Assembly (NCBI GenBank): GCA_902826795.1
Contig: CADEGD010000005.1
Location: 1-64,000 of the forward strand
DNA from: an uncultured Acidobacteriota bacterium
GTDB lineage: Bacteria > Acidobacteriota > Blastocatellia > Pyrinomonadales > Pyrinomonadaceae
Length of the DNA: 64,000 bases
Reading direction: 5' to 3'
A program made the translations under genes and the position numbers. The notes under the pieces are model-generated. The model saw only the letters and a list, made by a program, of their open reading frames with translations, did no database searches and was not told the DNA's origin. This document shows, piece after piece, positions 16,718 through 26,228 of this stretch (position 1 is its first letter; every line of letters begins with the position of its first letter).

Positions 16718-17764
16718 CTAACTTCCAGTCATTAATGAGTTGTCCCACTTTACGCGCTTGAGGAGCTCGATGTCGGAAAGCATCTTCCCGGTGCCGAGCA
16801 CGACCGAAGATAGCGGATCGTCCGCGATCACGACCGGGAGTCCGGTTTCGATCGTGAGCCGCTTGTCGAGATTTTTTAGCAGAGCGCCACCGCCGGTGAG
16901 GACGATGCCGCGTTCGACGATGTCGGCGGAAAGCTCGGGAGGCGTACGTTCAAGGGCGACGCGGACGGCGTTGATGATGGTCGAGATCGCATCGGAGAGA
17001 GCTTCGCGGATCTCTTCGTCCGTCATCGTGATCGTCTTCGGAATTCCCTCGATCAGGTTGCGGCCGCGAACTTCCATCGAGAGCGGCTCGTCAAGCGGAA
17101 ACGCGCTTCCGAGAGCGATCTTGATCGCTTCGGCAGTTCGCTCACCGATCAGAAGGTTGTACTTTCGCTTGATGTACTGCGTGATAGCGTCGTCCATCTC
17201 GTTACCCGCAACGCGGACGGCACGCGAATAAACGATGCCGGAAAGCGAGATGACGGCGATATCCGTGGTGCCGCCGCCGATATCGACAACCATGTTGCCA
17301 TGCGGTTCGGTGATCGGAAGTCCGGCGCCGATCGCGGCCGCCATCGCTTCCTCGACGAGGTAAACTTCCGACGCCTTCGCACGATACGCACTGTCTTCGA
17401 CAGCCCGACGTTCCACCTGAGTGATTTCGGACGGAATGCCGATGACAACTCGAGGGCGAACCCACGTCTTGCCATTGTGAGCCTTGCGGATGAAGTGTTG
17501 CAGCATCTTCTCCGTCACCTCAAAGTTGGCGATAACGCCGTCCTTCATCGGGCGGATCGCAACGATGTTGCCGGGCGTGCGACCGAGCATCTCTTTCGCA
17601 TCTCGGCCGACCGCCTCGACCTGATTCGTAACCTTGTTGATCGCGACGATCGACGGCTCACTGACGACGATTCCCCGGCCCTTCGCGTAAACAAGCGTGT
17701 TGGCCGTGCCCAGATCGATCGCAAGATCGCTGGAAAATAAACTAAACAAAGATTTTAATGCCAT
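16718..17764 (-). CDS. mreB: Actin-like cell-shape protein MreB
   Basis: 348 residues, standard MreB length. The actin-fold motifs are clear: phosphate-1 [10 protein letters not shown], phosphate-2 [14 protein letters not shown], the adenosine motif [15 protein letters not shown], plus SEPSIVAI and [12 protein letters not shown]. MreB polymerises on the inner membrane and positions the elongation machinery, implying a rod-shaped cell. It is the first gene of the cluster mreB-mreC-mreD-mrdA-rodA-PBP1A on the minus strand; the operon promoter should lie within 17765-17950. Confidence 0.97.
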   Translation of the reverse strand: MALKSLFSLFSSDLAIDLGTANTLVYAKGRGIVVSEPSIVAINKVTNQVEAVGRDAKEMLGRTPGNIVAIRPMKDGVIANFEVTEKMLQHFIRKAHNGKTWVRPRVVIGIPSEITQVERRAVEDSAYRAKASEVYLVEEAMAAAIGAGLPITEPHGNMVVDIGGGTTDIAVISLSGIVYSRAVRVAGNEMDDAITQYIKRKYNLLIGERTAEAIKIALGSAFPLDEPLSMEVRGRNLIEGIPKTITMTDEEIREALSDAISTIINAVRVALERTPPELSADIVERGIVLTGGGALLKNLDKRLTIETGLPVVIADDPLSSVVLGTGKMLSDIELLKRVKWDNSLMTGS

Positions 17765-17959
17765 TTTCTAAGAGTTCTATCTACCCTATTTTTACTTAGA
17801 GATCGAGTCGAACAGCAGTAAGCCTGAACCTGGAAGCGAGCTTATATCAAGGTCGAGACAGGGCAGCCGTCGGCCAAAACGTCTAACCTGCTATGTTACA
17901 ACTATTGGCTTTTGTTTTTCTACTGGAAATGCGTGCTTTCGCGCATTTGAGAAAGTTTT

Positions 17960-17989
17960 TTGAAGCCGTCCGCTTGTGAACGGCTTCAA
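17960..17989. repeat. Perfect inverted repeat between mreB and the S8 protease
   Basis: TTGAAGCCGT (17960-17969) and ACGGCTTCAA (17980-17989) form a ten-base-pair stem with a ten-base loop. The T-run lies on the plus-strand 5' side, so on the protease transcript there is no U-tract after the hairpin; factor-independent termination is doubtful. A smaller hairpin, AAATGCG/CGCATTT, lies just to the left. The rest of the 235-base gap shows no other definable element. Confidence 0.7.
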
Positions 17990-18000
17990 CCCTGCAGAAG

Positions 18001-21000
18001 CTAGCGTCGAGGGGTGATGACGAGGTCGCTGACATCGTCCGAAACGCTGATCAGCCTATCCTCGAACGAGTGTCCCCTGACCAACGTGTTCAGCACGATC
18101 GTTTGACCGACCGGAACGTTCTCGATGCGGAAATATCCGAAAGAATTAGACGTTGCACGAAAGATGCGGCCAGTAGAATCCGAGGCCGTCAAGATCGCTC
18201 CGCGGATCGCCCGGCCTTCTCGCGTCATCACGCGGCCCGATATGGTCGCATCGGCCGCAGTCAGTACGCAGGCTCCCGATCCCGGCGAACAAACGGCCGC
18301 CGGCTTCGTCGCACTAAGCATCTGGCCGGACGAAAGCGACGGCGTGTTGAAAGAATAAGAAGTGAATGCCGTGCCCGTGGTCGCCGACTGTATCCCGACC
18401 GTCGCCGAAGAACCTGAGACGAAGGCTCCGGCTCCGCCCGTCAGCGCGTAAACGTACTCAAAGCTGCTCGAATTTTCGTGAAAATAGACGGCAAACTGTA
18501 CGTTCGGCCCCGCCAGAGTTTGTCCCGCTACGTAGTTACGCGCACGCCACTCGATCTTGAGGGTTTGCGAGCCCGGACTTCCAGTTACTTCGGTGAATAT
18601 ACCGCCACCGGTCGTCGTGGTCGTCCTTAGATCGAGATCGTCCCAATAAGGAAGCAACACGGGCAACGATGCCGGAAACGGATTTCCAGTTCCACCCGCG
18701 GAGGGCAACGCGGCGTTGGTGACGGCCGACCCAGCGGCACCGGCCGATTCAATACGGATCTGCCCGTTCGTGCTCAGCCGGATAGTCGAGCCTGAAGCGA
18801 CCGCTGTGTTATAGACCGAGAAGGCAAAAGGCGACGCAAAGTTCAACACGGCGTCATCGGCCGAGCTGCCGGGAACCAGCGTTCCGCCCGCCGAGATCGT
18901 CGCTCCGGTTGAAGATGCGAATGCGTAATTCACTCCCGCCGGCGTTCCGACCGGGAGCGTATAGTTGAAAACCGCTGGTGCGGGCATGCCCGCGTAGCTG
19001 ACCGTCAACGTTACCTGAACGTTGCTGGCGCACGAAACGCTGTTTGACGTTGACAGCTGAAACGCGGTCGAATTGTTTGCCGTGCTACCGGGGGCGATGT
19101 CCGGGTAGTTGGCGTTCGCTACTGTAACGGCAACTCCGGGAGTGGACGTTGACAGCATGGCGGAAACTCCCGTCATCGCTGAGCCGCCGAGATTTGTAAT
19201 GGGAACGTTAACGAAGTTGCATTCACTCGGTTCGATAACGTTGTTTCCCGTAGGAACGATAGGCTGGCCACCCTCAGGGCTCGCGGCGCCAGAAACCGCG
19301 ACACTGCCGTTGTATACCACGAGAGCGAAATGTTGATCGGTAGTGTCAGCGTTGCCGAGAATACCATCGCCATTGAGCGTTTTGGAGATCACGCGGATCG
19401 TAACAGCTCCAGTGACGCCCGCGGGAAGAAACACGTTCTCGACGTTGTTGCGAACATCCGCTGAACCACCTGACACGGAGGAACCGGAAGAGAAGACGTT
19501 TCCGCGATACTTGTTTCCGCCGATCGACACCTCAAGGTCGAGATCGTTAACAAGCGCCGGGTCAGCCGCGGCGGGCGGATCAGTCCAAACAAGCGAAACG
19601 CGAACCGGACGCGCGCCGTCGGGTATCGTACCGACGAAGTTTCTCACCTCTCCGACCGTACTGAGCGGTTGCGTTTGGTCGATGTGCGTCATTGCAGCGC
19701 CGGTGCTCAACACGTTCTTAAGATTTATGCGACCCCAACCTTCCGCACCGTTCGGACGCGACAATGACGCACCTGTTCCGGTCACCTCGACCGCACCGTT
19801 GATCAGCGCAGCTTTCACCATCGCCGGGCTCGGGTTCGCTCCGCCATTCTCGGCTTTCCACGCTTGCGTGAACAATGCGGCCGCCCCGGCTACTTGAGGA
19901 GCCGCGTGCGACGTTCCGCTGCTTACTCGGTGAAACGTGTCAACATTACCGAACAGAACATCAGGCCCGGAGCGGCCGCCTGTGATCGCATCGCCAGGAG
20001 CCGAAATATCCGGCTTGATCCTGCTGTCCGCTGCAGGACCGCGACTCGAAAAATCCGGCAGTTGCTCAATATTGTCGGCGACTCCCGTCGACCCACCCGA
20101 ACTGTTCAACGTCGGACGGATGTTCTCTGTCGCACCGACCGAGATCACGTTCTTTGCGACCTTTGGCCGAGTCAGACCTGCGGAACCCTGATTGCCGGCG
20201 GAGAAAACAAGCAGTAGAGGATCGATCGAAGTCGCGGCAGATGCATCGCGGACGAACCCGTCGAATTGGGCCGCGGAAGAATCGTAAACATTTCCGTTCG
20301 TCGTAAGTCCCCAACTGTTGTTGCTAATGTTCGCAATTACGCCGTTCGGCCCGGCGGTCGTCACCGCATCGTCGACGGTAGCAGCTTCGTTGCCAGTGTA
20401 TCCGGTTCGCAGCAACGGGATGTTGACAATATGCGCTTTGGGAGCAATGCCGAGGCCGTAGTTGTAACCGTTCGGGTCAAGAATGGAGTACGGCGCGTCG
20501 CCTGCGATAATGGACGCCTGAAGATGTCCGTGTCCGTCGGCACCCGCAGTGGCACCACGCAAAAGAGCATTGGTGGTATTCCCGCCGGTGACATAAAAAC
20601 CGCCGTCACCGGGAATCCCGACTCCGTCGTCGACGACGGCGACGGTAACGCCTTGCCCGTCAACGCCGAACTGCGTGAGCGGATTGTAGCCAGGTGTGTT
20701 CACAACGTTACCGATATAGTTGCCGGCTACGATGTGCGCAGCTATCTCGTCTTCCTTTCTCGGCCGACCCCACGACTCGATCGAGAAAACGGCCTCGACC
20801 TTCGAGGCTTCCTGAACACGGCCTAAATCTGCTTCTACGCGAACTAAATTGAAGAAGTTGTTCGGTAGTTTAATCGTATCAATGATCTTCCCGCCTGTTA
20901 GCGATGCTATCTCTTGAGCGGCAAGCCCGAGGTCTGAATTAGCAAAGACCGCGATATCAAATACCGCCTCGTTCTTCGCGGTTAGTTCTAACGGTGAGAA

Positions 21001-21675
21001 CCCGCTATCCTTCGTCTGTCTGATCCTCCCCGACATTGCGATCTGATCGGCCAGCACCTTCGACGTCTTGTATTCAGGAAGATAGCGTCCAGTCCATCTC
21101 ACCCGTGAATGAGCGGCGGCTTTTTGGATCGCATCGCCGCTGCCGTAGACGATGAACGCCTGATGCGGCACGTATTGAATTATCTCTGTCCCCGCATCAC
21201 GAAGGCTATCGAGCAGTTCATCGGTCGCGGCGGTGCCGAACTGCACAATGTAGTATCCGCTCTCATATTTGAAGCCGTCTTCCGCCCTGACTGTCATGCC
21301 CTTCAGCGGATCAAACGACCGCCCTGGAAGATTGATGGATGTTTCGATAAGACCCGCATCGTCCGGTAGGGTCGGAGGCAAATGATCCATTGCAACCAAC
21401 ACGAAGCTCTCATGATCGGCGACGATCGAACCTAATTCAGACGCAATTTTGCGGTCCGCCGTGCTTTCAGTGCGCACCCACAACGGCGACCTTTGCGGAT
21501 CGCGTATAAACGTTGTGATGTTATCCGGCGTCGCGAACTGTGCGTAAGACGCCGAAGATTGTTTTTCGCTGGCCAAAGCGTTCGGGCTCTTCCATAGCAG
21601 ACCGGCTATCGTGACGAATGTGAGGATCGACGCGAACAGGATAACTGCCCTGAGGTTAGTTCGGGGAAATTTCAT
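18001..21675 (-). CDS. Large exported subtilisin-like (S8) serine protease
   Basis: 1224 residues. An N-terminal hydrophobic export segment (about 8-35) precedes a prodomain-like region of about 250 residues. The peptidase S8 domain has catalytic Asp in VAVVDDGVG, His in GADGHGHLQAS, and Ser in SSGTSHAAPQVAG, plus the oxyanion Asn region NNSWG. A P-domain-like beta region follows (SLVWTDPPAAADPALVNDLDLEV), then long Ser/Thr/Gly-rich beta domains. The last 80 residues are a carboxypeptidase-regulatory-like Ig fold (TISGRVMTREGRAI..., NSFGYFRIENVPVG). It is a cell-surface or secreted protease. The same C-terminal domain is found in the protein at 42939-44138. Confidence 0.9.
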   Translation of the reverse strand: MKFPRTNLRAVILFASILTFVTIAGLLWKSPNALASEKQSSASYAQFATPDNITTFIRDPQRSPLWVRTESTADRKIASELGSIVADHESFVLVAMDHLPPTLPDDAGLIETSINLPGRSFDPLKGMTVRAEDGFKYESGYYIVQFGTAATDELLDSLRDAGTEIIQYVPHQAFIVYGSGDAIQKAAAHSRVRWTGRYLPEYKTSKVLADQIAMSGRIRQTKDSGFSPLELTAKNEAVFDIAVFANSDLGLAAQEIASLTGGKIIDTIKLPNNFFNLVRVEADLGRVQEASKVEAVFSIESWGRPRKEDEIAAHIVAGNYIGNVVNTPGYNPLTQFGVDGQGVTVAVVDDGVGIPGDGGFYVTGGNTTNALLRGATAGADGHGHLQASIIAGDAPYSILDPNGYNYGLGIAPKAHIVNIPLLRTGYTGNEAATVDDAVTTAGPNGVIANISNNSWGLTTNGNVYDSSAAQFDGFVRDASAATSIDPLLLVFSAGNQGSAGLTRPKVAKNVISVGATENIRPTLNSSGGSTGVADNIEQLPDFSSRGPAADSRIKPDISAPGDAITGGRSGPDVLFGNVDTFHRVSSGTSHAAPQVAGAAALFTQAWKAENGGANPSPAMVKAALINGAVEVTGTGASLSRPNGAEGWGRINLKNVLSTGAAMTHIDQTQPLSTVGEVRNFVGTIPDGARPVRVSLVWTDPPAAADPALVNDLDLEVSIGGNKYRGNVFSSGSSVSGGSADVRNNVENVFLPAGVTGAVTIRVISKTLNGDGILGNADTTDQHFALVVYNGSVAVSGAASPEGGQPIVPTGNNVIEPSECNFVNVPITNLGGSAMTGVSAMLSTSTPGVAVTVANANYPDIAPGSTANNSTAFQLSTSNSVSCASNVQVTLTVSYAGMPAPAVFNYTLPVGTPAGVNYAFASSTGATISAGGTLVPGSSADDAVLNFASPFAFSVYNTAVASGSTIRLSTNGQIRIESAGAAGSAVTNAALPSAGGTGNPFPASLPVLLPYWDDLDLRTTTTTGGGIFTEVTGSPGSQTLKIEWRARNYVAGQTLAGPNVQFAVYFHENSSSFEYVYALTGGAGAFVSGSSATVGIQSATTGTAFTSYSFNTPSLSSGQMLSATKPAAVCSPGSGACVLTAADATISGRVMTREGRAIRGAILTASDSTGRIFRATSNSFGYFRIENVPVGQTIVLNTLVRGHSFEDRLISVSDDVSDLVITPRR

Positions 21676-21728
21676 TTGTTTGTGAGACGTTCTGAGAGTG
21701 AACCCGGATATGTTATCACCCCTGCCTC

Positions 21729-21761
21729 AAAACAAAAGAACCCGCCGATGATGACGGGTCC
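21729..21761 (-). terminator. Intrinsic terminator of the lon operon
   Basis: On the minus strand GGACCCG pairs with CGGGTTC (plus-strand positions 21755-21761 and 21738-21744, one G-T pair), followed by TTTTGTTTT (21729-21737). It lies 24-56 bases after the lon stop codon, in the expected orientation. Confidence 0.8.
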
Positions 21762-21784
21762 AAAGTTGTTTGAATGTAATACAG

Positions 21785-24247
21785 CTAGTCGGCCTCTTTG
21801 GCGATCAGCCTATCTGCGGTACCGTCGGTCGATGGCTCAGCCACAGGGAGATATCCGTTCGAAAGTGGCTGCGTAATTTCTTTTTCGAGGGCCGCGTTCA
21901 ACACCTCGCTGACAAGCTTTGCCGGAATGATCTCCAGTTCAGCTCGCACGTCGGCCGGAATATCTTCCGTATCAGGCTCGTTCTGCGCGGGAAGAATGAT
22001 GCGCCTGATCCCTGCCCGATGAGCGGCCAGCACCTTTTCTTTGATGCCGCCGACCGGAAACACCTGGCCCGATAGCGTGATCTCACCCGTCATCGACGTA
22101 TCGCTTCTAACTTTTCGTCCCGTGTAGAGTGAGGCCAATGCAGACGCCATCGTCACGCCCGCGCTCGGGCCGTCTTTGGGTATCGCACCTGCTGGCACGT
22201 GAAGGTGAACGCCGTTCTGCTTGATCAGGTCAGGATCGATGCCGAAATCCACCGCGTGCGACCACAGGTAACTTCGTGCTGCCTGAGCCGATTCCTTCAT
22301 CACTTCGCCAAGCTGACCGGTAAGCGTAAGGCCGCTGCTTCCCGGCAAAAGCGTCGCTTCAATGAACAGAACCTCGCCGCCCATCTCCGTCCACGCCATT
22401 CCAGTCGCCACGCCAGCGGGCAATTCCTTGCGTGCCTCTTCCGGATGAAACCGCGGCGAGCCGAGATACTCTTTAACATCACCTGCATCGATCACAACCT
22501 TGTCGGTCGAGCCTTGGGCGACCTTTAGCGCGACTTTTCGAGCCAGGTTTCCGATCGTTCTTTCGAGCTGGCGGACGCCCGCCTCGCGTGTATATCTCGA
22601 TGTGAGCAGATTGATCGCGGCGTCGGTGATCGAAAGTTGATCTTCGTTGAGGCCGTTCTCTTTGATCTGCCGCGCTACAAGATACTGCTTCGCGATGTTG
22701 AGTTTTTCACGGTCACTGTAACCCGCGAGCTGGATTATCTCCATGCGGTCGCGAAGCGGCATCGGGATCGGGCCGAGCGAGTTTGCGGTCGCTATAAAGA
22801 AAACCTTCGACAGGTCGAACGGCAGATCGAGATAGTTGTCGCGAAACGTGTTGTTCTGAGCCGGATCGAGAATCTCGAGCAATGCCGACGCCGGATCGCC
22901 CCGAAAGTCGTTTCCGAGCTTGTCGATCTCGTCGAGCATCATCACCGGATTGTTAACGCCGACTCGACGCAGTGCCTGGATGATTCGGCCAGGCATCGCA
23001 CCGATGTACGTGCGGCGATGTCCGCGGAGTTCGGCTTCGTCACGCATTCCGCCTAGAGAAAGCCGTTCGAACTCACGCCCAAGCGCCCGAGCGATCGACC
23101 GTCCAAGCGAAGTTTTACCAACTCCTGGCGGGCCGACGAAAAGAATGATCGGGCTCTTTGAATCCGGCCGCAGCTTCACGACGGCAAGCGACTCGAGAAT
23201 GCGTTCCTTGATGTCTTCGAGTCCGTAATGATCCTCGTCAAGGATCTTTCGGGCTTCGTTCAAATCGAGCTTTTCTTCGCTCGCCTTCTTCCACGGAAGA
23301 TCGAGTACGTATTCGAGATAGGTTCGGATCACATGGAAATCCGGTGCCGATTGCGGCAACGCTTCCATTCGCTTTAGTTCACGCTCCGCTTCTTTCTTAA
23401 CGTCTTCAGGAAGATCCGCAGTCTCCAGCCGTTCACGCAACTGCGACGCCTCAGCACGCTCGCCCGATTCATCTTCTCCGAGCTCTTTCTGGATCGCCTT
23501 CATCTGCTGGCGAAGGACGTAATCGCGTTGCGACTTGTCCATTTCGGTCTGGGCTTCGGTCGCGATCTTCGAGCGGATCTGCATGATCTCCAGCTCGCGG
23601 GAAAGGGCTGCGTGTGTGAGGGACAGCAGGCCGTCTACCGTGCTCGATTCCAGCATCTTCTGCTCGGTATCGACGCCGAGGTCGAGCACACTCGCGAGAA
23701 AGTATGAGATCTGTACCGGATCTGTCTGCGTCATTACCGCCATTCGGATCTCCGGCGGCACGTTCGGCAGCAATGCGAGTGCTTGCTGGATCAGATTCTG
23801 AATGTTGCGCTTGAGTGCCTCGATCTCTTCTTCATCGACGCGGCGAAGGGCAGGCAGCACTTGGACCTTTGCCTTGATGAAGGGCTGCTCCTCGATCCAT
23901 TCGACGATCTCGAAGCGGTCCATTCCCTGAACGATTAGCTGCATGACTCCGTCGTTACGCATCATGCGCTTGATGTTTACGATCGTGCCGATCTTGTAAA
24001 GATCTTCGAACTTCGCCTCGTCGCCGGTCACGTTCTCGGTCTTGGTCGTGATACACCCGATCAGCTTTTCTTCGGTGCTCAAAGCCGATTCGACCGCCCG
24101 CACCGAACGCTCTTTACCGACAGCCAGAGGAACGATCGTCTCTGGAAACAGCGTCGTATTCTGTAGCGGAAGTATCGCTATCTCAAACGGCTCTGTAAGC
24201 ACGGGAGCCATGTCCCTCGTTTGATCTTTTAGTTGTTCGTCAGCCAT
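21785..24247 (-). CDS. lon: ATP-dependent protease Lon (LonA type)
   Basis: 820 residues with the full LonA order: N-terminal substrate-binding LAN domain (FEIAILPLQNTTLFPETIVPL), coiled-coil linker (RDYVLRQQMKAIQKELGE), AAA+ module with Walker A GPPGVGKTSLG and Walker B MMLDEIDKL, and C-terminal peptidase with the catalytic Ser in PKDGPSAGVTMASAL and Lys in PVGGIKEKVLAAHRAG. It degrades damaged and regulatory proteins. It is the last gene of a four-gene minus-strand run (CBS, Hsp20, unknown exported protein, Lon), consistent with stress-induced co-expression. Confidence 0.97.
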   Translation of the reverse strand: MADEQLKDQTRDMAPVLTEPFEIAILPLQNTTLFPETIVPLAVGKERSVRAVESALSTEEKLIGCITTKTENVTGDEAKFEDLYKIGTIVNIKRMMRNDGVMQLIVQGMDRFEIVEWIEEQPFIKAKVQVLPALRRVDEEEIEALKRNIQNLIQQALALLPNVPPEIRMAVMTQTDPVQISYFLASVLDLGVDTEQKMLESSTVDGLLSLTHAALSRELEIMQIRSKIATEAQTEMDKSQRDYVLRQQMKAIQKELGEDESGERAEASQLRERLETADLPEDVKKEAERELKRMEALPQSAPDFHVIRTYLEYVLDLPWKKASEEKLDLNEARKILDEDHYGLEDIKERILESLAVVKLRPDSKSPIILFVGPPGVGKTSLGRSIARALGREFERLSLGGMRDEAELRGHRRTYIGAMPGRIIQALRRVGVNNPVMMLDEIDKLGNDFRGDPASALLEILDPAQNNTFRDNYLDLPFDLSKVFFIATANSLGPIPMPLRDRMEIIQLAGYSDREKLNIAKQYLVARQIKENGLNEDQLSITDAAINLLTSRYTREAGVRQLERTIGNLARKVALKVAQGSTDKVVIDAGDVKEYLGSPRFHPEEARKELPAGVATGMAWTEMGGEVLFIEATLLPGSSGLTLTGQLGEVMKESAQAARSYLWSHAVDFGIDPDLIKQNGVHLHVPAGAIPKDGPSAGVTMASALASLYTGRKVRSDTSMTGEITLSGQVFPVGGIKEKVLAAHRAGIRRIILPAQNEPDTEDIPADVRAELEIIPAKLVSEVLNAALEKEITQPLSNGYLPVAEPSTDGTADRLIAKEAD

Positions 24248-24253
24248 ATGCCT

Positions 24254-24928
24254 TTAGGGTTTGAAACCTTTGATGTCTTTTTCCCGCTCTTCGTCTTCCG
24301 CTTTTCTTCGTCGCTCTTGAGTGATCTCGTTCACCGGCGCCGAAATCTGGAATGAGGAACGGATTTCATCGTTAAAGCTTTGTGTAAACCCGACCGAATA
24401 AGTCCCACACTGAAATCTATCGAGGGAACGGCCGTCAAAACTGCTCTTCGGAACGCGCAAGTTGAGAACCTCCGAAACGCGTTGTATAAATTGTTCCTGA
24501 TCCTTCCACTTCGGCTTGAGATAATTCACGCGCAAGAACGATAGTTTCTTATCCAGAAACCCCAAGTCGTAGTGTGCGATACCTTCAAATCTGGTCTTGT
24601 CCTTAGGCGCAAGAGACACCACTGAGTACCCGAAATTGCGGGCGGCCATTGACTGCAAGCCGGCAAGGACCGCCTGTGCCTGATCTTCGAAGTATGTATA
24701 CCGTGTACGCCCCTGTTCTTGGAGATACTCGCCACGAACCCCCGTCAAACCGCCGTTCTCGGAAAATTGACGGATCACCTCCTCCTGATCCATTCCGAAA
24801 CGAATGCCGCGCGACGAGATCCGCTTCACGTCCTGCTCGGAGCAGGTAGAAGATTTGTCGACCGTGTTCTGGCCGATGATCGTGGAGAACAACATTGTCA
24901 CTGCCGCTAAGATGAAGAAGATTTTCAT
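24254..24928 (-). CDS. Exported protein of unknown function in the lon-hsp20 operon
   Basis: A 224-residue protein with a signal peptide (MKIFFILAAVTMLFSTIIGQ). The mature part contains two cysteines that could form a disulfide (SSTCSEQD and FQCGTYSV), a segment RGIRFGMDQEEVIRQF similar in shape to the repeats that open BamE/SmpA domains, and a charged C-terminal helix. I do not recognise a family. It lies six bases from both neighbours in tight linkage with hsp20 and lon, so a link to envelope stress is plausible but inferred. Confidence 0.7.
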   Translation of the reverse strand: MKIFFILAAVTMLFSTIIGQNTVDKSSTCSEQDVKRISSRGIRFGMDQEEVIRQFSENGGLTGVRGEYLQEQGRTRYTYFEDQAQAVLAGLQSMAARNFGYSVVSLAPKDKTRFEGIAHYDLGFLDKKLSFLRVNYLKPKWKDQEQFIQRVSEVLNLRVPKSSFDGRSLDRFQCGTYSVGFTQSFNDEIRSSFQISAPVNEITQERRRKAEDEEREKDIKGFKP

Positions 24929-24934
24929 GATCCC

Positions 24935-25294
24935 CTAACCCGCCTTCTTCAAATGGATGATCAGCAGCCCGTTTTCAAAATTGTGCTCAATCATCGCGCC
25001 CTCTATCGACGCGGGGAAATTCAGCGTTTTTTCAAACCGGCTGTACGTTATCTCCATCTGGTGATATGACACTCCGACCGCACACGACTTGTCCTTACGG
25101 GCACCGGCGATGTAGAGAACATTCCCTTGTATATCGATCTCGATATCTTCGGCGGAGACGCCCGCGAGCTCCACCTTCACAAGCCAGCCGCCCTCGGTCG
25201 AATAAACATCCGCCGCCGGATACCACAACCGGCCAGACTGCACGTTCTTTGACGAGCCGAGAAACTGAAAGTGGCGGTTTATAGATTTAGCCAT
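24935..25294 (-). CDS. Small heat-shock protein (Hsp20/alpha-crystallin family)
   Basis: A 119-residue alpha-crystallin domain protein: PAADVYSTEGGWLVKVELAGVSAEDIEIDIQGNVL-type strands, then the signature turn FEKTLNFPASIEG and ENGLLIIHLKK. Such proteins hold unfolding clients as oligomers without ATP. The N-terminal arm is short, and there is no C-terminal I-x-I anchoring motif, so the oligomer may be small or atypical. Its start is directly next to the stop of the CBS gene, and it sits upstream of lon. Confidence 0.88.
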   Translation of the reverse strand: MAKSINRHFQFLGSSKNVQSGRLWYPAADVYSTEGGWLVKVELAGVSAEDIEIDIQGNVLYIAGARKDKSCAVGVSYHQMEITYSRFEKTLNFPASIEGAMIEHNFENGLLIIHLKKAG

Positions 25295-25762
25295 TTACTT
25301 TTTTGCCCAAAATCCGGCGCCGCTTGAGATCTCTTCGAGGGCTTCGGCAATCTCGCGTTGGTCTTCTATCTCGAGAGCGATGTCGGCCATCGAGATTATG
25401 CCAGCAAGTTCGCCTGACTCTGTAACGACCGGAATGCGGCGGATCTGTTTATCGCCCATTAAGCGGATGGCCTCAAAGACGAAATCGTCGGCTCGAACGG
25501 AGAATACTTCGGAGGTCATCGCTTCCGAGATAGGAGTAAATGCGTCCTTACCTTCAGCAACCGCACGCACGACGATGTCGCGGTCGGTGACGATGCCGAC
25601 AAGCTTTCCATCATCTACGACTGGAACGGCGCCCATATCCCCCTCACGCATCATCGCACCAACATCGCGGAGCGACATTTCCGGTGACGCCGTTCTCACG
25701 TCACGCGTCATTATCTCGCTGCAACGCAGCCGCGCCCGTGCTTCTCCCTGCGATTCGGCCAT
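25295..25762 (-). CDS. CBS-domain pair protein
   Basis: 155 residues made almost entirely of two CBS motifs: SEIMTRDVRTASPEMSLRDV... with VPVVDDGKLVGIVTDRDIVV, and EAMTSEVFSVRADDFVFEAI... with IPVVTESGELAGIISMADI. Paired CBS motifs (a Bateman module) bind adenosyl nucleotides such as AMP, ATP or SAM and act as energy or redox sensors. There is no attached enzyme domain. It is the first gene of the hsp20-lon run, which suggests a regulatory role in stress, but its partner is unknown. Confidence 0.88.
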   Translation of the reverse strand: MAESQGEARARLRCSEIMTRDVRTASPEMSLRDVGAMMREGDMGAVPVVDDGKLVGIVTDRDIVVRAVAEGKDAFTPISEAMTSEVFSVRADDFVFEAIRLMGDKQIRRIPVVTESGELAGIISMADIALEIEDQREIAEALEEISSGAGFWAKK

Positions 25763-25856
25763 GTTTTTATTTTCGGCGAGTTAGCCTCGGAAAGCAAGCA
25801 ATTCAGATTTGCCATCGCCTAACGGAATGGCACACTAGAGGTGGAACCAGTATTGA

Positions 25857-26204
25857 ATGGGAAAACATAGAGAGAATAAGCGAAAGCCGGTACGCACCGG
25901 TGAGACGATCACCGTGGGAAAGGCTGAGTCGGTTCCGCCGGGTCGCGGAGCGACGGTAAAACTGAAGGACGGAACTGAACTCGCACTCTTCAACATCGGC
26001 GGCTCATTCCACGCCATCGAAAACTTCTGCCCGCACAAGGGCTATCCGCTCGCCGATTCGCGCCTGTACGGAAGCATCGTCGAATGCGACCTGCACGGCT
26101 GGCGCTTCGACGTCCGCTCGGGCGAATGCTTTACCGCGAAGAAGTGTTCGATCGAGAGTTATGAGGTGAAGATCGACGACGGTTTTATAAAGATCGTCGT
26201 ATGA
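25857..26204 (+). CDS. Rieske-type [2Fe-2S] ferredoxin
   Basis: A 115-residue soluble Rieske protein with both cluster-binding boxes: CPHKG (C-x-H) and CDLHGWRFD (C-x-x-H), separated by 16 residues as in NirD and dioxygenase ferredoxins. The basic N-terminus lacks a signal peptide, so it is likely cytoplasmic and transfers electrons to an oxygenase or reductase not visible here. It is a single gene divergent from the CBS operon. Its 3' side has an inverted repeat that probably separates it from the convergent gene. Confidence 0.88.
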   Translation: MGKHRENKRKPVRTGETITVGKAESVPPGRGATVKLKDGTELALFNIGGSFHAIENFCPHKGYPLADSRLYGSIVECDLHGWRFDVRSGECFTAKKCSIESYEVKIDDGFIKIVV

Positions 26205-26228
26205 TCGAAAGTTAACTTCCTCATGCGT

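Noticed and set aside
17951-17989. Intrinsic terminator for the S8 protease
   Set aside because: The hairpin is good, but the T-run is on the wrong side for the minus-strand transcript.
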